Program-made: the position numbers and the translations under genes
Origin: Aedes albopictus
Lineage: Eukaryota > Arthropoda > Insecta > Diptera > Culicidae
Length of the DNA stretch: 64,000 nt
Assembly: GCF_035046485.1 (NCBI RefSeq)
Contig: NC_085137.1
Coordinates: 455,633,004 to 455,697,003 of the forward strand
Direction: 5' to 3'
In this document: positions 23,621 to 35,500 of the stretch, in pieces
Layout of the letters: the number at the start of each line of letters is the position of its first letter
Numbering within the stretch: position 1 is the stretch's first letter
Notes under the pieces: generated by a model
Database searches by the model: none
What the model was told of the DNA's origin: nothing
The model's input: the letters and a program-made list of their open reading frames with translations, nothing else

Positions 23621-25019
23621 CACAGACAAACAGACATCTAGAACAATGTTTGTGAAAATCCTTCGCCCACCTCACACTACCATCAGCTGGTGGAAATGTT
23701 TCAGGAAGCATTGTGTTGTGCAATATCGTCAACAGAAGGCGCTAGTGTGAAACTTCAAACGCAAAGAAAAATTATGCGCGCGCCTCTGGTTGGAAAAGCC
23801 ACAACTATGAAGTCTTAAAATGAGCGACCACACTCGATGGAAATTTATTCAGTGTTGCATTATGTCTGTGGCGTTGGGGAAATGTTGCGGTAGATGATTA
23901 CCTACGGAACTGCGTTTGGAAAATGTGGAATGTGAACAAAGATTAGTGACATTCCCCTTGGGTGGCCTTCCCCTAAAGCGTCGATGACAGCAAGCATATT
24001 GTCGAGGTGGGCAGTGTACTGCTACTAGTAATCCTACATATAGAGATATGTGAAGGCAGCCATTGTAAGCCAATCGTGCAGAGAGAACTGTCAAAGTGTG
24101 AGCCAAATGAACATGTTAATCGTTTGTGAGAAGGCGTCGTCGTTTGTGTGGTATTGTACTCGAAACTAAATAAATTATGAATATTTATTATTATTAATAA
24201 ATTGACGGCATATGTAAATTTAACCTTCCAGGACGCGCGCCATCAAGCAACCGAAACTGCACCGCGCTCGCGCTGTATACGAAAAGCGAGGTTTTTTGGT
24301 AGTGTTGTACTTTTTACAACAGCGCGCGCGCTGAAGGGTTAATAAGAATATAATATTTCATTAATTCTGTCTTCGGAAAGCTCATGCTCATGAAGAAACT
24401 TTTGTCGCTGATCTTCTCAAAAAACTTACATCTGATTGCTTCACTTCTGCCGATATTATTAGCGCCAACTTGCAATGCATTTCAGAATACTTCGATTACG
24501 CTGCTATTTTTTCAAATTTTTGGAAAAAATATCAACAATAATTTGCAAACGCAAATAAAACAACATTAACCACAACAATGTCACACTCTTAGTGTAAAGT
24601 GTCATAAATAAAAAAAAAATACTACGTGGATTTCTATAGTGCGAATTCCCACAGTACGGTATCAATCAACCGTACTATAGGAATCTTTATTGTAAGTATT
24701 AGCAATAACTACCCGGAACTTCTATCTCAATATAAGTTTTGAAGTGATTATACAGCCACAAACAAACAGACGTAACACTTGCGAAATTTCCATCGACCAC
24801 GCTTTTAACGATAATTTTAAATTCTTATAGTTGTGGCTTTCACAACCAGAGGCGCGCGCATCGTTTTTCTATGCGTTTGACGTTTGAAACTAGCGCTTTC
24901 TGTTGATAATATTGCACAACACAGTGATTCGTGCAACTTTTCCACCAGGTGATGGTAGTGTGAACTGGGCGATGGATTTCCATGAAAATCGTTCAAGGTG
25001 TTACGCCTGTTTGTCTGTG
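23621..25019. mobile_element. 1.4-kb foldback element with about 200-bp inverted arms
   Basis: The left end is CACAGACAAACAGAC and the right end its inverse. The arms (about 23621-23845 and 24785-25019) share the landmarks TGTTGTGCAATAT, GCGCGCGCCTCTGG and TTGTGGCTTT in opposite order and strand, with many substitutions. A further GACAAACAGACGTAACAC-like motif near 24760 suggests a nested or partial duplicate end. The core contains a TTAA-flanked MITE. No transposase frame is visible. Confidence 0.75.
24220..24342. mobile_element. TTAA-flanked short MITE
   Basis: The ends are TTAACCTTCCAGG and CTGAAGGGTTAA, with GC-rich GCGCGC subterminal stretches. TTAA on both sides is the target signature of the piggyBac type. 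It sits inside the larger foldback element. Confidence 0.65.
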
Positions 25020-26010
25020 ATACAGCCTTTCAGCGCACTATACATACATAAATTATATGTAAATATTTAAGATTGAATGAAAACTACGCGTTAAGTTGTA
25101 ATATTTAGGTTCTAAATAGTTGTCAGACACCAGATGTTGTTCTAGGAACGTCGAGGTTATATTGTATCGTAAATCACCTATTGCAAATGCTAATACATAC
25201 TAGGTGGATAGATCCTCAATTTGGAAAGGTGCAAATTAATCGTTAATGTTCTTTCTGTCTCACACCTGGCCTCAAGTTAAGTGTATCAGGTTTCGAACAA
25301 AGATCCTTCTAATGTCTACATTTCCGTTTTACGCCATTATTCTTCGGGCTTTCTATCCAGGCTGTTGCGTGCGTCACCCTCCACACTATGTTAGGTACCA
25401 ATGTTATGATCCTTTCTCACGTGCTCATCTTTCTACCCACATGCTTAGCGAAGTCCGTTGTGCGTAGAGTGGGAAGCAACAACAGAAAAGGGAACCTCCG
25501 ATAAGCGCGCCGCACTTCCCAGCAGTAAAAATTCAGCTGTTGTTACTTCGAGTATCCCTTCATCAAAGTCCCATATTGTGGAGGAATCTAGGAATGAACC
25601 GATGTTTTTTTGTTCGTTTCTTTTTCATGGTAAATAAAAATGCATTTCATCAAGCAGGCCTTGGCGGTAGCGCATAGCAGAACAGACAACATGCGAACAT
25701 GCCTGCTTATGCTGTTGGCAGTCGAACAGGTAACCGTAAGCGTGAGCGTATTTCCTGTTCGCTGTCTGCGAATGCAGGTGATAAGCGGGTTACTAGATGT
25801 CTTTTCAATTCAAATGTGTTTCAATCCATAAATTGATGCTTTTGTAAATTGATTTAAAAAAAATTAAGATATGTTAACCCCAAACTCCCCTACGGTAGTA
25901 GCATGTTCCCGTTTCCCAATTCCTTTATCCCAAGTGAAGCGTGTCCTTTTGCTCCATAAATGAAACATAGAACTGCGTGCGTGTACCGTCGTACGTCGTC
26001 GTCGTCACTT
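25020..26010. other. unassigned sequence upstream of the Rab gene
   Basis: No gene recognised. The open frames at 25246-25467 and 25640-25831 lack motifs. Promoter elements of the Rab gene may lie here or just downstream, but I cannot identify any. Confidence 0.35.
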
Positions 26011-26023
26011 GGGCCGTACACCC

Positions 26024-26300
26024 TCCTCTCCTCTTCTTGGCGTAACGTCCTCACTGGGACAAAGCCTGCTTCTCAGCTTAGTGTTCTATGAGCACTTCCA
26101 CAGTTTTTAACTGAGAGCTTCCTCTGCCAATGACCATTTTGCATGTGTATATCGTGTGGCAGGCACGAAGATACTCTATGCCCAAGGAAGTCAAGGAAAT
26201 TTCCTTTACGAAAAGATCCTGGACCGACCGGGAATCGAACCCGTCACCCTCAGCATGGTCATGCTGAATACCCGTGCGTTTACCGCCTCGGCTATATGGG
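26024..26300 (-). mobile_element. tRNA-derived SINE (Feilai-like), copy 1
   Basis: On the minus strand the head reads GGCCCATATAGCCGAGGCGG, with an A box at 26283-26294 and a B box (GGTTCGATTCC) at 26231-26241, as in RNA polymerase III promoters. The body ends with CCAAGAAGAGGAG. The direct repeat GGGCCGTACACCC at 26011-26023 and 26298-26310 overlaps the head by a few bases, so the true duplication is about 10-13 bp. It lies 232 bp upstream of the Rab start codon, in opposite orientation. A near-identical copy is at 42831-43113. Confidence 0.9.
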
Positions 26301-26531
26301 CCGTACACCCCTAGGGAACGAAATTCTGAGCCTGTCCTTGGTACACAAACACCACCACCAGCGCAGCGCTTCGGTTGGGTGGTTGCCGTGGGTGATCCTT
26401 CCATTCGCGCCCGAAGGGATGCCTCGCCTGCTAGGATCAGTCGCGCTAGGTCCGTCGTGGCGACGCAAACTGCGAGTTTTTTGCTATCGTTATTTATCAT
26501 CAAAAACAAAAACGTGATACCGTGGGAAACG

Positions 26532-29500
26532 ATGCCGACTTTTCGGAAAGCAGGCAAAAAATCAACCAGTTACGAACTGCTGAACAACAATGTGGACTAC
26601 GGAACTCGGCAGGTCGATCGGATGCCCGCGGCTTACTGCGATCGGGCCAGTCCGTATCGCGATCGGGTGGATTTCAGTGACCGAACTAAGCGGGTGTGTC
26701 GTAGCAATAATGCTGGAACAGTTACGCCCTTTTATCTGTGCGCGTGTAAAGTGATTTTCGTGGGCGATGTGGCAACGGGGAAAAGTTCGCTAGTCAATCG
26801 ATTTTGTCACGAGATTTTCGATGCGGAGTATCGCGGCACGATCGGAGTGGACTTCGAGGTGGAGAAGTTTAAGGTTTTAGGGCATTCGTACAGTTTGCAA
26901 ATGTGAGTTGGGGGGTTCGGAGTTGAATCGCATCATAGTAATCTGGTGTTTTCGTTGCGGTTAACAGATGGGACACAGCAGGCCACGAGCGTTTCAAGTG
27001 TATCAGCCAGGCCTACTATCGCAATGCAAACGTGGTGGTCGTGGTGTTCGATCTTACCAGAGCCGAGTCGTTGTTGAACGCTCGCAGGTGGTTGGACGAG
27101 GCGTTGAAGGTCAACCTTCCGGGAGTTTTGAAGTTCTTGGTTGGAACCAAAAAGGATTTGCTGGTAATTTGTTAAATTTCCAATCTTAAATACCGATCAC
27201 AAACACATAGTAAAACTTTGTAGGTTAACGAGTCGTCCTGCCTTACCGATGTGGAAAAGGAAGCCATAGCCATGTCCAGTGATCTACATGCCGAGTTTTG
27301 GACCGTATCGGCCCAAACGGGGGAGAATGTCACAAAATTGTTCCAAAGAGTGACCGCGTTGGCCTTTGATTCGGCCGTCCAGCGACTCATGGAACCGAAT
27401 AATCCTATGGTGCATCCCAGCGGAAACAGTCTTCTCAGTAAGTCATTCGTTTCATACTATATGCTTATTTAATTCATCCATCAGCTTCGGATTATTTGCA
27501 CACATACACAGCCATTCATAGAAAGAATCCTGGAAACCTCTGTATTTTTTGTCATTATCAATGCTTGCAACACATCGGAGATGCTATACAAGAAATGAAG
27601 CGGCCAGGCCTACTGTTTGAAAAGTTTAGCATCACTTTTAAATTCATGCTGCTGTATCTCTAAATCCTGATTATCTGCATATAGATACCAGTCTTCAGCA
27701 AAGTTGTTCAGAAGGTCACTACCATTTTAAAGACAAACAGTTTAGTTCACAACTAGGTGACACTAGTGGTTACGTAACAATAAGCATTTTCAACCATATC
27801 GATCCTGATCCCAATAAGATATCACACTCAATCCTGAATTGCCTGTTCAGCACTTTTTTGACGAAAATAGAACAGCAGAACTATTTCGGTAGCTTCGGTA
27901 ATCGATTTTACTGAGGCTCGGTACACCAACTGTCAAAACCTGGTGCAAAAGGTAAACAATGCAGTAAAGCTGTATACAGCTGTTCTATTTTCGTCAAAAA
28001 TTTAACGAACACGGTATTCCAAATTAAGTGTGTAGAAAGTTCAAGTCTTCGGCAAAGTTTTTCAGAAGGGCTGTGGCATCGCTGTGGAGACGCTAGCGAG
28101 CATGAAAATATGAGCATTTTAATTAGCTCTATCTCACGATCTTGATAAAATGGAAGGATCGGTTCTTCGACAAAGTTGTAATAGAAGGCCATTTACATTC
28201 GGTCGGCAAACAGTTTAGTTCAAAGTTCTGCCACTAGGTGGAGCTAGTATGAGTGGTGTGCATGTAAAGTTTGAGCATGTTTAGCAAGTTCTACAGCAAG
28301 AATAAATTTAATACGAAGGGAATCAGACTTGAATCACTAGAAAATGAATTGAATTTGTACTGAATCACTTGATCATGAAGAGAATCCCACCTGAACCACT
28401 TGAATATGATGTGAACCAGACCTGAAATACTTGAATATGAAGTGAACTAGACTTGAATCACTTGGATATGAAGTAAATCAGACATGAATCAGTTGAATGT
28501 TAAATGAATCAAACTTGGATCACTCAAATATGATGTGAACCAGACCTGAATCACTTGAATGTGTAACCACGAAGACTTACGTGGCTGCTCCGCAGCCACA
28601 GTGGCTCCCAATTACTCCCGGTTTCTAGCTCAGTAACATGAGACCCCTCGAGCTGGGTCTCAGGGCCGGCATGCTACTCGGTAATCGGAGGGGCTTCGCG
28701 GACAAAGTATGAAAAACAGGAAATTTCACATTTCTAAACAATTTATTGGTTCCTAGGGTGTCGTGTGGGTGTGGGTGTACATTTTTGTGTGGCGTGTAAG
28801 CGAGACGTGGACATTGGAAGGTGTACTCACTACCGTTGCTGCAGATGCTTCTTCGCTTCGTCGCTTTGGCCCACACGGCTGCTCCTGCACTACCGTGTGG
28901 CCGGTATTTCGCCGCCGGGGCAGCTTGGGAACGGTGAATGGCAGTATTTGTCGGGTTTAGGCCGGTACTCTACCGGCAGGGACCAGCGGGCGTTGCTGGG
29001 TGGTGTCGGGCGATCAGGCGTCTTCCCTCGTAGACACGATCGGCCGGCCGTGGCATGGCCACCTTGGACGGCCGAGAGGGGAACTCCTCCTTGACACTTA
29101 AGGCCAATGGCCTGAGGAGATCGTCCTGAATAGACGATGGCGAATCCTTGGCTATTAGGCTCGGAAGCCATATTTTGACTTCCGAGCCGCCGTGTGTTGA
29201 CCGTTCTATTCAACGGATACGAGGTCCTATAGAAAAGGAAATTGAAGTTTCCGTCAGGGTGGTCCTCAGGCGAATCCCAGACCTATTTACCTGAACGGAG
29301 GTAGTCCGGATATATAGCCCCAAGCCCTTCCCTTAAAGGGGGGGGGGGGGGGTATCACAAATTCTACGGAACTTCACTGCACTGAAAACTTGGTCTAACC
29401 ACACGGACGCCTGTTTAATATCTGACCAACCTTCTTAAAAGGAAGATGGCCGCGCCCATGAGCACTCATCTCAAAGCCTATTTCTTCCCTATTAGCATTT

Positions 29501-32500
29501 ATTCATCACCATTTTAGCGGAGAGTTTAGCGGATTCCATTCAGCAACGTCGTTTGTTTACAGCGGCTTTTTCTCTCGCTAGGGTGAGTCTACTGTTATTT
29601 ATATATTAAAAACGTGAATTTTCCACAAAACAAACACTCATACAATTGAAAATCTAAACATTGGAACCAACCGGTTACAAATGTGTATTGAATCAGACCT
29701 GAATCTCTAAAATATGATGTGAATCAGACCTCAATCACTTGAATATGATGTGAACCTTGCCTGAATCACTCGATTATGAAGTGCATCCGACCTGAATCAC
29801 TTGAATATGAAGTGAATCAGAACTGAATCACTTGAATATCCGTTTCGTGACCAACCAGCACAATTGTGCTGTTAAGCGGTAACTGTTTTGCATATTTTTT
29901 TCATCTATTTAGACTATGTTTTACATCACACTGTTTCAATAATTCAGCCATTACTTATACTTGAATGTGTGCAAACAAACTTTTGTTTACGTTGCCTGTG
30001 AAAATTACCACAACAAGGTAAACAAAAAGTGGGCAAAAACCATCAAACATGAAAAAGTTTTATCTGTCGCATATTTTTTATTTCCGATTTATCAAGGAAG
30101 TCAAAGTTAGAAATCGAAAGATAAAGAGTAGTTCTTTCAAATAAGGAAAAATAATTGTTGATTTTTTGGGAAATGTCAGAGTTTAGGAGAGCCAAAGTTG
30201 AGCAATTTGTATGGAAATTTCACTTTTTTAAGCTCCGTCCCGAAAGGGTTCTATAACATTTACCCGAAAACCATTTACCCGAAACACATTTACCCGAATG
30301 ACAGTTACCCGAACGTCATTTACCCGAATGCGACAAGTACCCGAACGCGACATTTACCCGAATGCGACATTTACCCGAATGTGACATTCACCCGAATACG
30401 ACATTTACCCGAATACGACATTTACCCGAATACGACATTTACCCGAATGCGACACTTACCCGAAAAATGCAAAAAAAAACCGTGGACTTGATCCCCATAT
30501 GATTTGTCAATAATAAATATGTTATGGCCCGGTGTTATACAGTCGGCTTTCGTTAGACCTTATAATCATCAGGCCAAGTGGTTATCAAGCACTCTGGTAC
30601 AGAACTAACTGGCGGTCAAAATGCAATTTTAATTTGAGGATTTTTTGATGTTTTGTTTTTTTTTTTAACGTCTCCACATCACAAGCCCGAACGCCAACCC
30701 GAAATCATTCAGGAGGTCGCTCAAAAAGTATTCACTGTGGACAATTTATTAGAAGTTGATAAAACTTAATCAGTTAGAAAAGGGTAATCCTTGGGCAATC
30801 TTTAGCAACGTTGTGATTCGTGAAAGGTTTACTTGGAGGGAAGATTTAGCATAAGTTAAAATTCCCTAATAAAAACGAATAAAAAAATAAGGGTTTACGG
30901 AAACTTAAGAAGCAAATGCAATGCATTTAATAAAACTGCGACGAAGGGAAAGGTTGCTGATTCAAACAGTTTGCCTGATATTCAGCGTGCATATCCGATG
31001 GCCGAAGACGATGTACTTGTCTATTCAAATACGGATCCTGAAGAGCTCAGTATGCTTACCTAACCTGAAAATATTGTGTTCTCTTAAAATATGCATAAAC
31101 ATTTGCTATTGGTGCTCATTCCGAATCATATTTTAATAAATAATTCTCCCTTCTTTTTATTATTGGCTGTTCTTTGGAACTATAAAATGCTGTTACAATA
31201 TAGTTATTGAAGTTTTTATTTCAGAATTCTTTTTATTTCAAGCAATGACTGTTCTTTCGAAGTTATTCCTTTGAAAGCTATAAGTATTTTAATCTGAAAT
31301 GTTTCCTTCTTTTATATGTTGAATGTTCTTTCAAATAGACGATCTTATAACCATACCCTCACGAAATTCGTTTTTATCATAATTCATTTGGTATTGAGTT
31401 CTTGCCCCAGACCTTGTCAAATGGCTAGCTTTCTAATAAGTGAGAATGCACGAAAAGACATCGAGCCATTCGGCTAAAAATCATTCATGCCGAAAGTCAT
31501 GAGGATGAATGCTAAATTGTAACCAAGAAGTTTGAGATAAATTGAACTGTTCTTAGCACAACTGAACATTCGAGTGTAATTACTTTTTCATTACCAAGCT
31601 ATTACATTTTAACAACACAGGCTGCTTTGAGCTACTTATATACATGTATATACTCGGTCACAATTTAGCAGCCATACTGCAAGTATTCTCTACTTCTTCT
31701 AATATTTGCCTTCTTTTTAAAATAGGCTGTTCTTTTGAATTTGTAGAGTCCAACTGTGTACTGTAGCTGAGTTGGTCGACCAAACTGGAAATAGAGGCTA
31801 TTTTTCGAGTTGGAATGTTATATAATTTATTTGCAGACGAGCTTCTAACTCCATGAAAGATTTGTCCATCTTTGAATAATAAGCTGTTCTTTCAAGTTAA
31901 GATTTACACAATTGACTGGTGGCCAAATTAGCAACTTGATAAGATATTTTTCTTTTTTTAGAATAGACTGTTCTTTCGAGGCCTACTAATCGATCGATCT
32001 ATCATTTTTTCGGCCTAATGACCACTCGGTGAGTATGCTTGGTTTACTATCCATTTCTCTACCTATAACGGTGTAATGACCCATTCGGGGTAATGGCTTT
32101 TGGGATAAAGGCCTATTCGGGGTTATGGATTTCGGGCCATGGCATTAGAGGTAATTTGGTAGAGTTTCTTTTACAGAAATAGTGTTAACCTTACTAAGTT
32201 GTTTGGTGGTCAAACTATTCCTATTCTTCTATTCAAAGGCTGTTCTTTCGAGTTGTACTGCTGCATATTTTATTGGCGTTCGAACTACTAACTGTATATG
32301 AGTTTTTTTCTTCTTTCGATCATAGGATGTTCTTTTAAATTACATTTTTACAGGATTGAGTAATGGATTCCAAGTCTACACCAAAGAATTTTCCCTTCTT
32401 TTAATAACAGGATGTTCTGTATCGTGAACAAATTGCCAACTTTTTTATCAAAGTTTTTTTTTTTTCTAATGATATGTTGATTTGCCGAGGGCTGTTCTCT

Positions 32501-35500
32501 AATCGATTCCATCTAATGACCATTCAGCCTACAAATAGAGTTTTTCTCTTCTTTAAATCATAAACTGTTCTTTGCTTATCGAAAGAACAGCTTATGAATC
32601 AAAGAAGGGTAAATCTCTAGAGGGAATGCCAACAACAAACACAAAAAATATTAAGCTGCAGTGATTAGTTTTATTCAGGTGTTTACTTTGTGAATTCCTA
32701 TCGCGGATCATTTCAGAGAAAATTATTTGAAATGTGTTTTTGAGGAATTCGACATCAAAAATATTTGTCTGAACCGCAATACAAAATAATACATGTACTT
32801 TTTGCATTGAACAAAACAAATAAACTTTACTCACAAAATCATAATTTATACAGAGTAATAAACTATTCGGGTAAGTGTCACATTCGGGTAAATGTCGCAT
32901 TCGGGTAAATGTCGCATTCGGGTAAATGTCGCGTTCGGTTATTTGGCATTCGGGTATATGTTACATTCGGGTAAATGGTTTTCGGGTAAATGTCTTTCGG
33001 GTAAATGGTTTTCGGGTAAATGGTTTTCGGGTAAATGTTATAGAATCCCCGAAAGGGATATGAAGTAAATCAGACCTGAATCGCTTGAATATGCAGTTAA
33101 TCAGAACTGAATCACTTGAATATGATGTGAACCAGACTTGACCCAACTAACAATTGCAAGGCACAAACAAGCAAGCTTGCTGAATTGTTGCTTAATAATG
33201 GTAATGATAGCTGAACTAAAATTATGCTCTACACATTACTGTTTAAGTGATTTTTCAATTGAGAATGTAGTCAATGTTCGACTTTCCTCATTGGTATCAA
33301 CAATGATAAATTAAAGCACTTTTCAAAAGTTTAACAAGAAATTTATTCGACAAGCATTGATTCCTTAACAAAAGAGTCTAACAAAACATTTGTCTGCATC
33401 TTATTAAGCTGATGTATCGATAAGCATATGGTCCTGAACAATGTGCCTTTCACTTGTCAAATAAACGCCTTCAGCCCGTCATAGTTTGACTCGGAACTTT
33501 GTTCGGATTATGGGATAAATCATGGCTAAAACTGTTTAGACAACCAAGTTATTTAAAAAAAACATTATTTTAAACGAATCACATAAAATAAAACAGAATA
33601 GAATTATATATGTAGTTTAACATTGAGTGTCAAGAGACGTAATGAATGTAAAAATGAGGCATTTATTTATTATTATTAGTCTGTAACAAGATATCTTGTA
33701 CCTTGATTATTATATGTTTTATCTTCTGCAGCAGTTCGATAGTACGAGACGCTTGGATCGATGCATTTGACATTTCAGTGCTGTCTGTTTACTGAATATT
33801 GTTCCCACAGTCACCTAGACAACCAAACAGCATTCAGAAGTCGACACATTTCAAGTATCCCTAAACAGCCTTATTTACTATTTATTGAACACAACATCAA
33901 AATTCCATGACAAAAGCATAAATAAAAAAATTGCTTAACGGATCTTCGACTGAGCATGAGTAAATTACCTGAACAGATGCTGTGAATGCACCATGTTCAA
34001 TACCGCACCACATATTGTCATACATTTTTAAAGATCGATATTTAATAATAAAAATAAAAACATATTCATATCGCAATTAGTACGCCTGGAAACAATATCT
34101 TCAATAAAGACCAGCACTTTTTGGCCGCACTCGATACAAGTTTTCTCACCGTGCGATAAAAATACTGACAGCGGAATCAGAATGGAAAACACGTGTTTTG
34201 GGCTGAACAGCTGTTGAGTATAAGGCGTTGTTCAGTTGATTAGCACGTGCTGTGCTAATTCACCACTGCTGAACACAAGTTCAGGAGTGATCGTTATTGA
34301 GTCATGGGAAGATAATGTTTTGCTTTGGGTGCTGAATCTCACCATCTCTAGGATGGCGCAGATAGGATGGCATGCGGCTGGCAATCGACAGGTCTCGAGT
34401 TCTAATCCGGATTTAGGTAATTTTATATGTAATTCTTATTTCATAATAGGTGTTCTCAACATGAGAGCAAAGAATTACTCTCGTGAGAGTTCAACATTTT
34501 TGCATTTTATTTATTTTCTATCATTTTTGCCAAAGCTGAATAACAACTTTCCTGTACATTTGTTAAACGCTTTGAACAACAAAAAAATAAGTTGGTGCAC
34601 AACATGATGCTTTATAACTTCTCCAAATTTGTGTGAACAAAACCCGAACATAGGTTGTACGTGAAAATAATTCAAATGTTATTCAACATTATGCTGAATA
34701 AATTCGTCATAATGGTGACTGATAAATGAGTGATTGTTAGTTGGGGAATCACTTGAATATGAAGTGAATCAGACCAGAATCACTTGAATATGATGTGAAC
34801 CTGACCTGAATCACTTGAATATGGAGTGAATCAGACCTGAATCGCTTGAATATGGAGTGAATCAGACCTGAATCACTTGAATGTGATAGGAATTAAACCT
34901 GAATCACTTGAAAATAATGTGAATCAGACCTGAACCATTTGAATATGAAGTGAATCAGACCTTAATCGTTTGAATATGCAGTAAATCAGAACTGAATCAC
35001 TTGGATACGAAGTGAATTAGACCTGAATCACTTGAATATGATGTGAATTTGACCTAAATCACTTGAATATGAAGTGAATCAGACCTTTATCACTTGAATA
35101 TGATGGGAACCAAACCTGAGCCACTTGTATATGAAGTGAAGCAGACTTGAATCACTTGAACATTAAGTGAATCAGACCTGAATCACTCGATTATAAAATG
35201 CATCAGACCTGAATCGCTTGAATATGAAGTAAATCAGACCTGTATATCTTGAATATGGAGTGAATCAGGTCTAAATCACTTAAAAATAACTCATTTATAT
35301 ATAGAAAGATTTATTTCCCAGAACGCATTATTTTTGGATTTTATTTCACAAATGCTACCACAACAACCAACTTATCTTCCTTCTTAAATTGTAAATTCAT
35401 GAATGCAAGAATGCAAAGGAATCTCGAGAAGTGCTTACAGAATACGCTCTGTTAGCAACTTTTCTATATACAGGGGATGTCCAAAATGTTTGGGTTAGGC

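Larger units (their letters stand above)
30249..33047. mobile_element. foldback-like element with minisatellite ends (2.8 kb)
   Basis: The left tip TTCTATAACATTTACCCG and the right tip are inverse, apart from two extra bases on the right. Each end is an array of short ATTTACCCGAATGCGAC-like units: about 220 bp on the left (30257-30472) and the inverse, about 175 bp, on the right (32867-33040). A 10-bp direct repeat CCCGAAAGGG (30239-30248 and 33048-33057) flanks it. Long inverted ends made of tandem short repeats are the hallmark of foldback (FB/Galileo-type) elements. The core has no transposase and is mostly an 81-bp-period repeat. Confidence 0.75.
29840..33057. mobile_element. MITE interrupted at its right end by a foldback-like element
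   Basis: The outer element is 29840-30248 plus the copy of its tip at 33048-33057. The left end is CCGTTTCGTGACC and the original right end is GTCCCGAAAGGG (inverse CCCTTTCGGGAC), matching at 10 of 12 positions. ATAT flanks both sides and the 31-bp satellite resumes at once, so the empty site can be read directly. The original element was about 409 bp and non-coding. Confidence 0.7.

Noticed and set aside
23383..23637. An 84-residue minus-strand frame with many Cys
   Set aside because: Its composition looks protein-like, but it begins inside the foldback element end, has no recognised family, and lies between two MITEs. Kept only as a remote possibility of a lone exon.
26231..26294. tRNA gene on the minus strand
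   Set aside because: A and B boxes are present, but the sequence continues into a SINE body with a target duplication and a near-identical copy at 42.8 kb, so it is a SINE and not a tRNA gene.
26717..26731. 15-bp identity between Rab exon 1 and the MITE family A arm (CAGTTACGCCCTTTT)
   Set aside because: The match does not extend on either side and lies within the coding frame just before the P-loop, so it is probably chance rather than an exonised MITE.
31155..32610. Regularly spaced motif considered as a CRISPR-like array
   Set aside because: The motif is short and variable, spacers of 60-70 bp are not uniform, the genome is clearly eukaryotic, and the whole block lies inside a transposon-like element.
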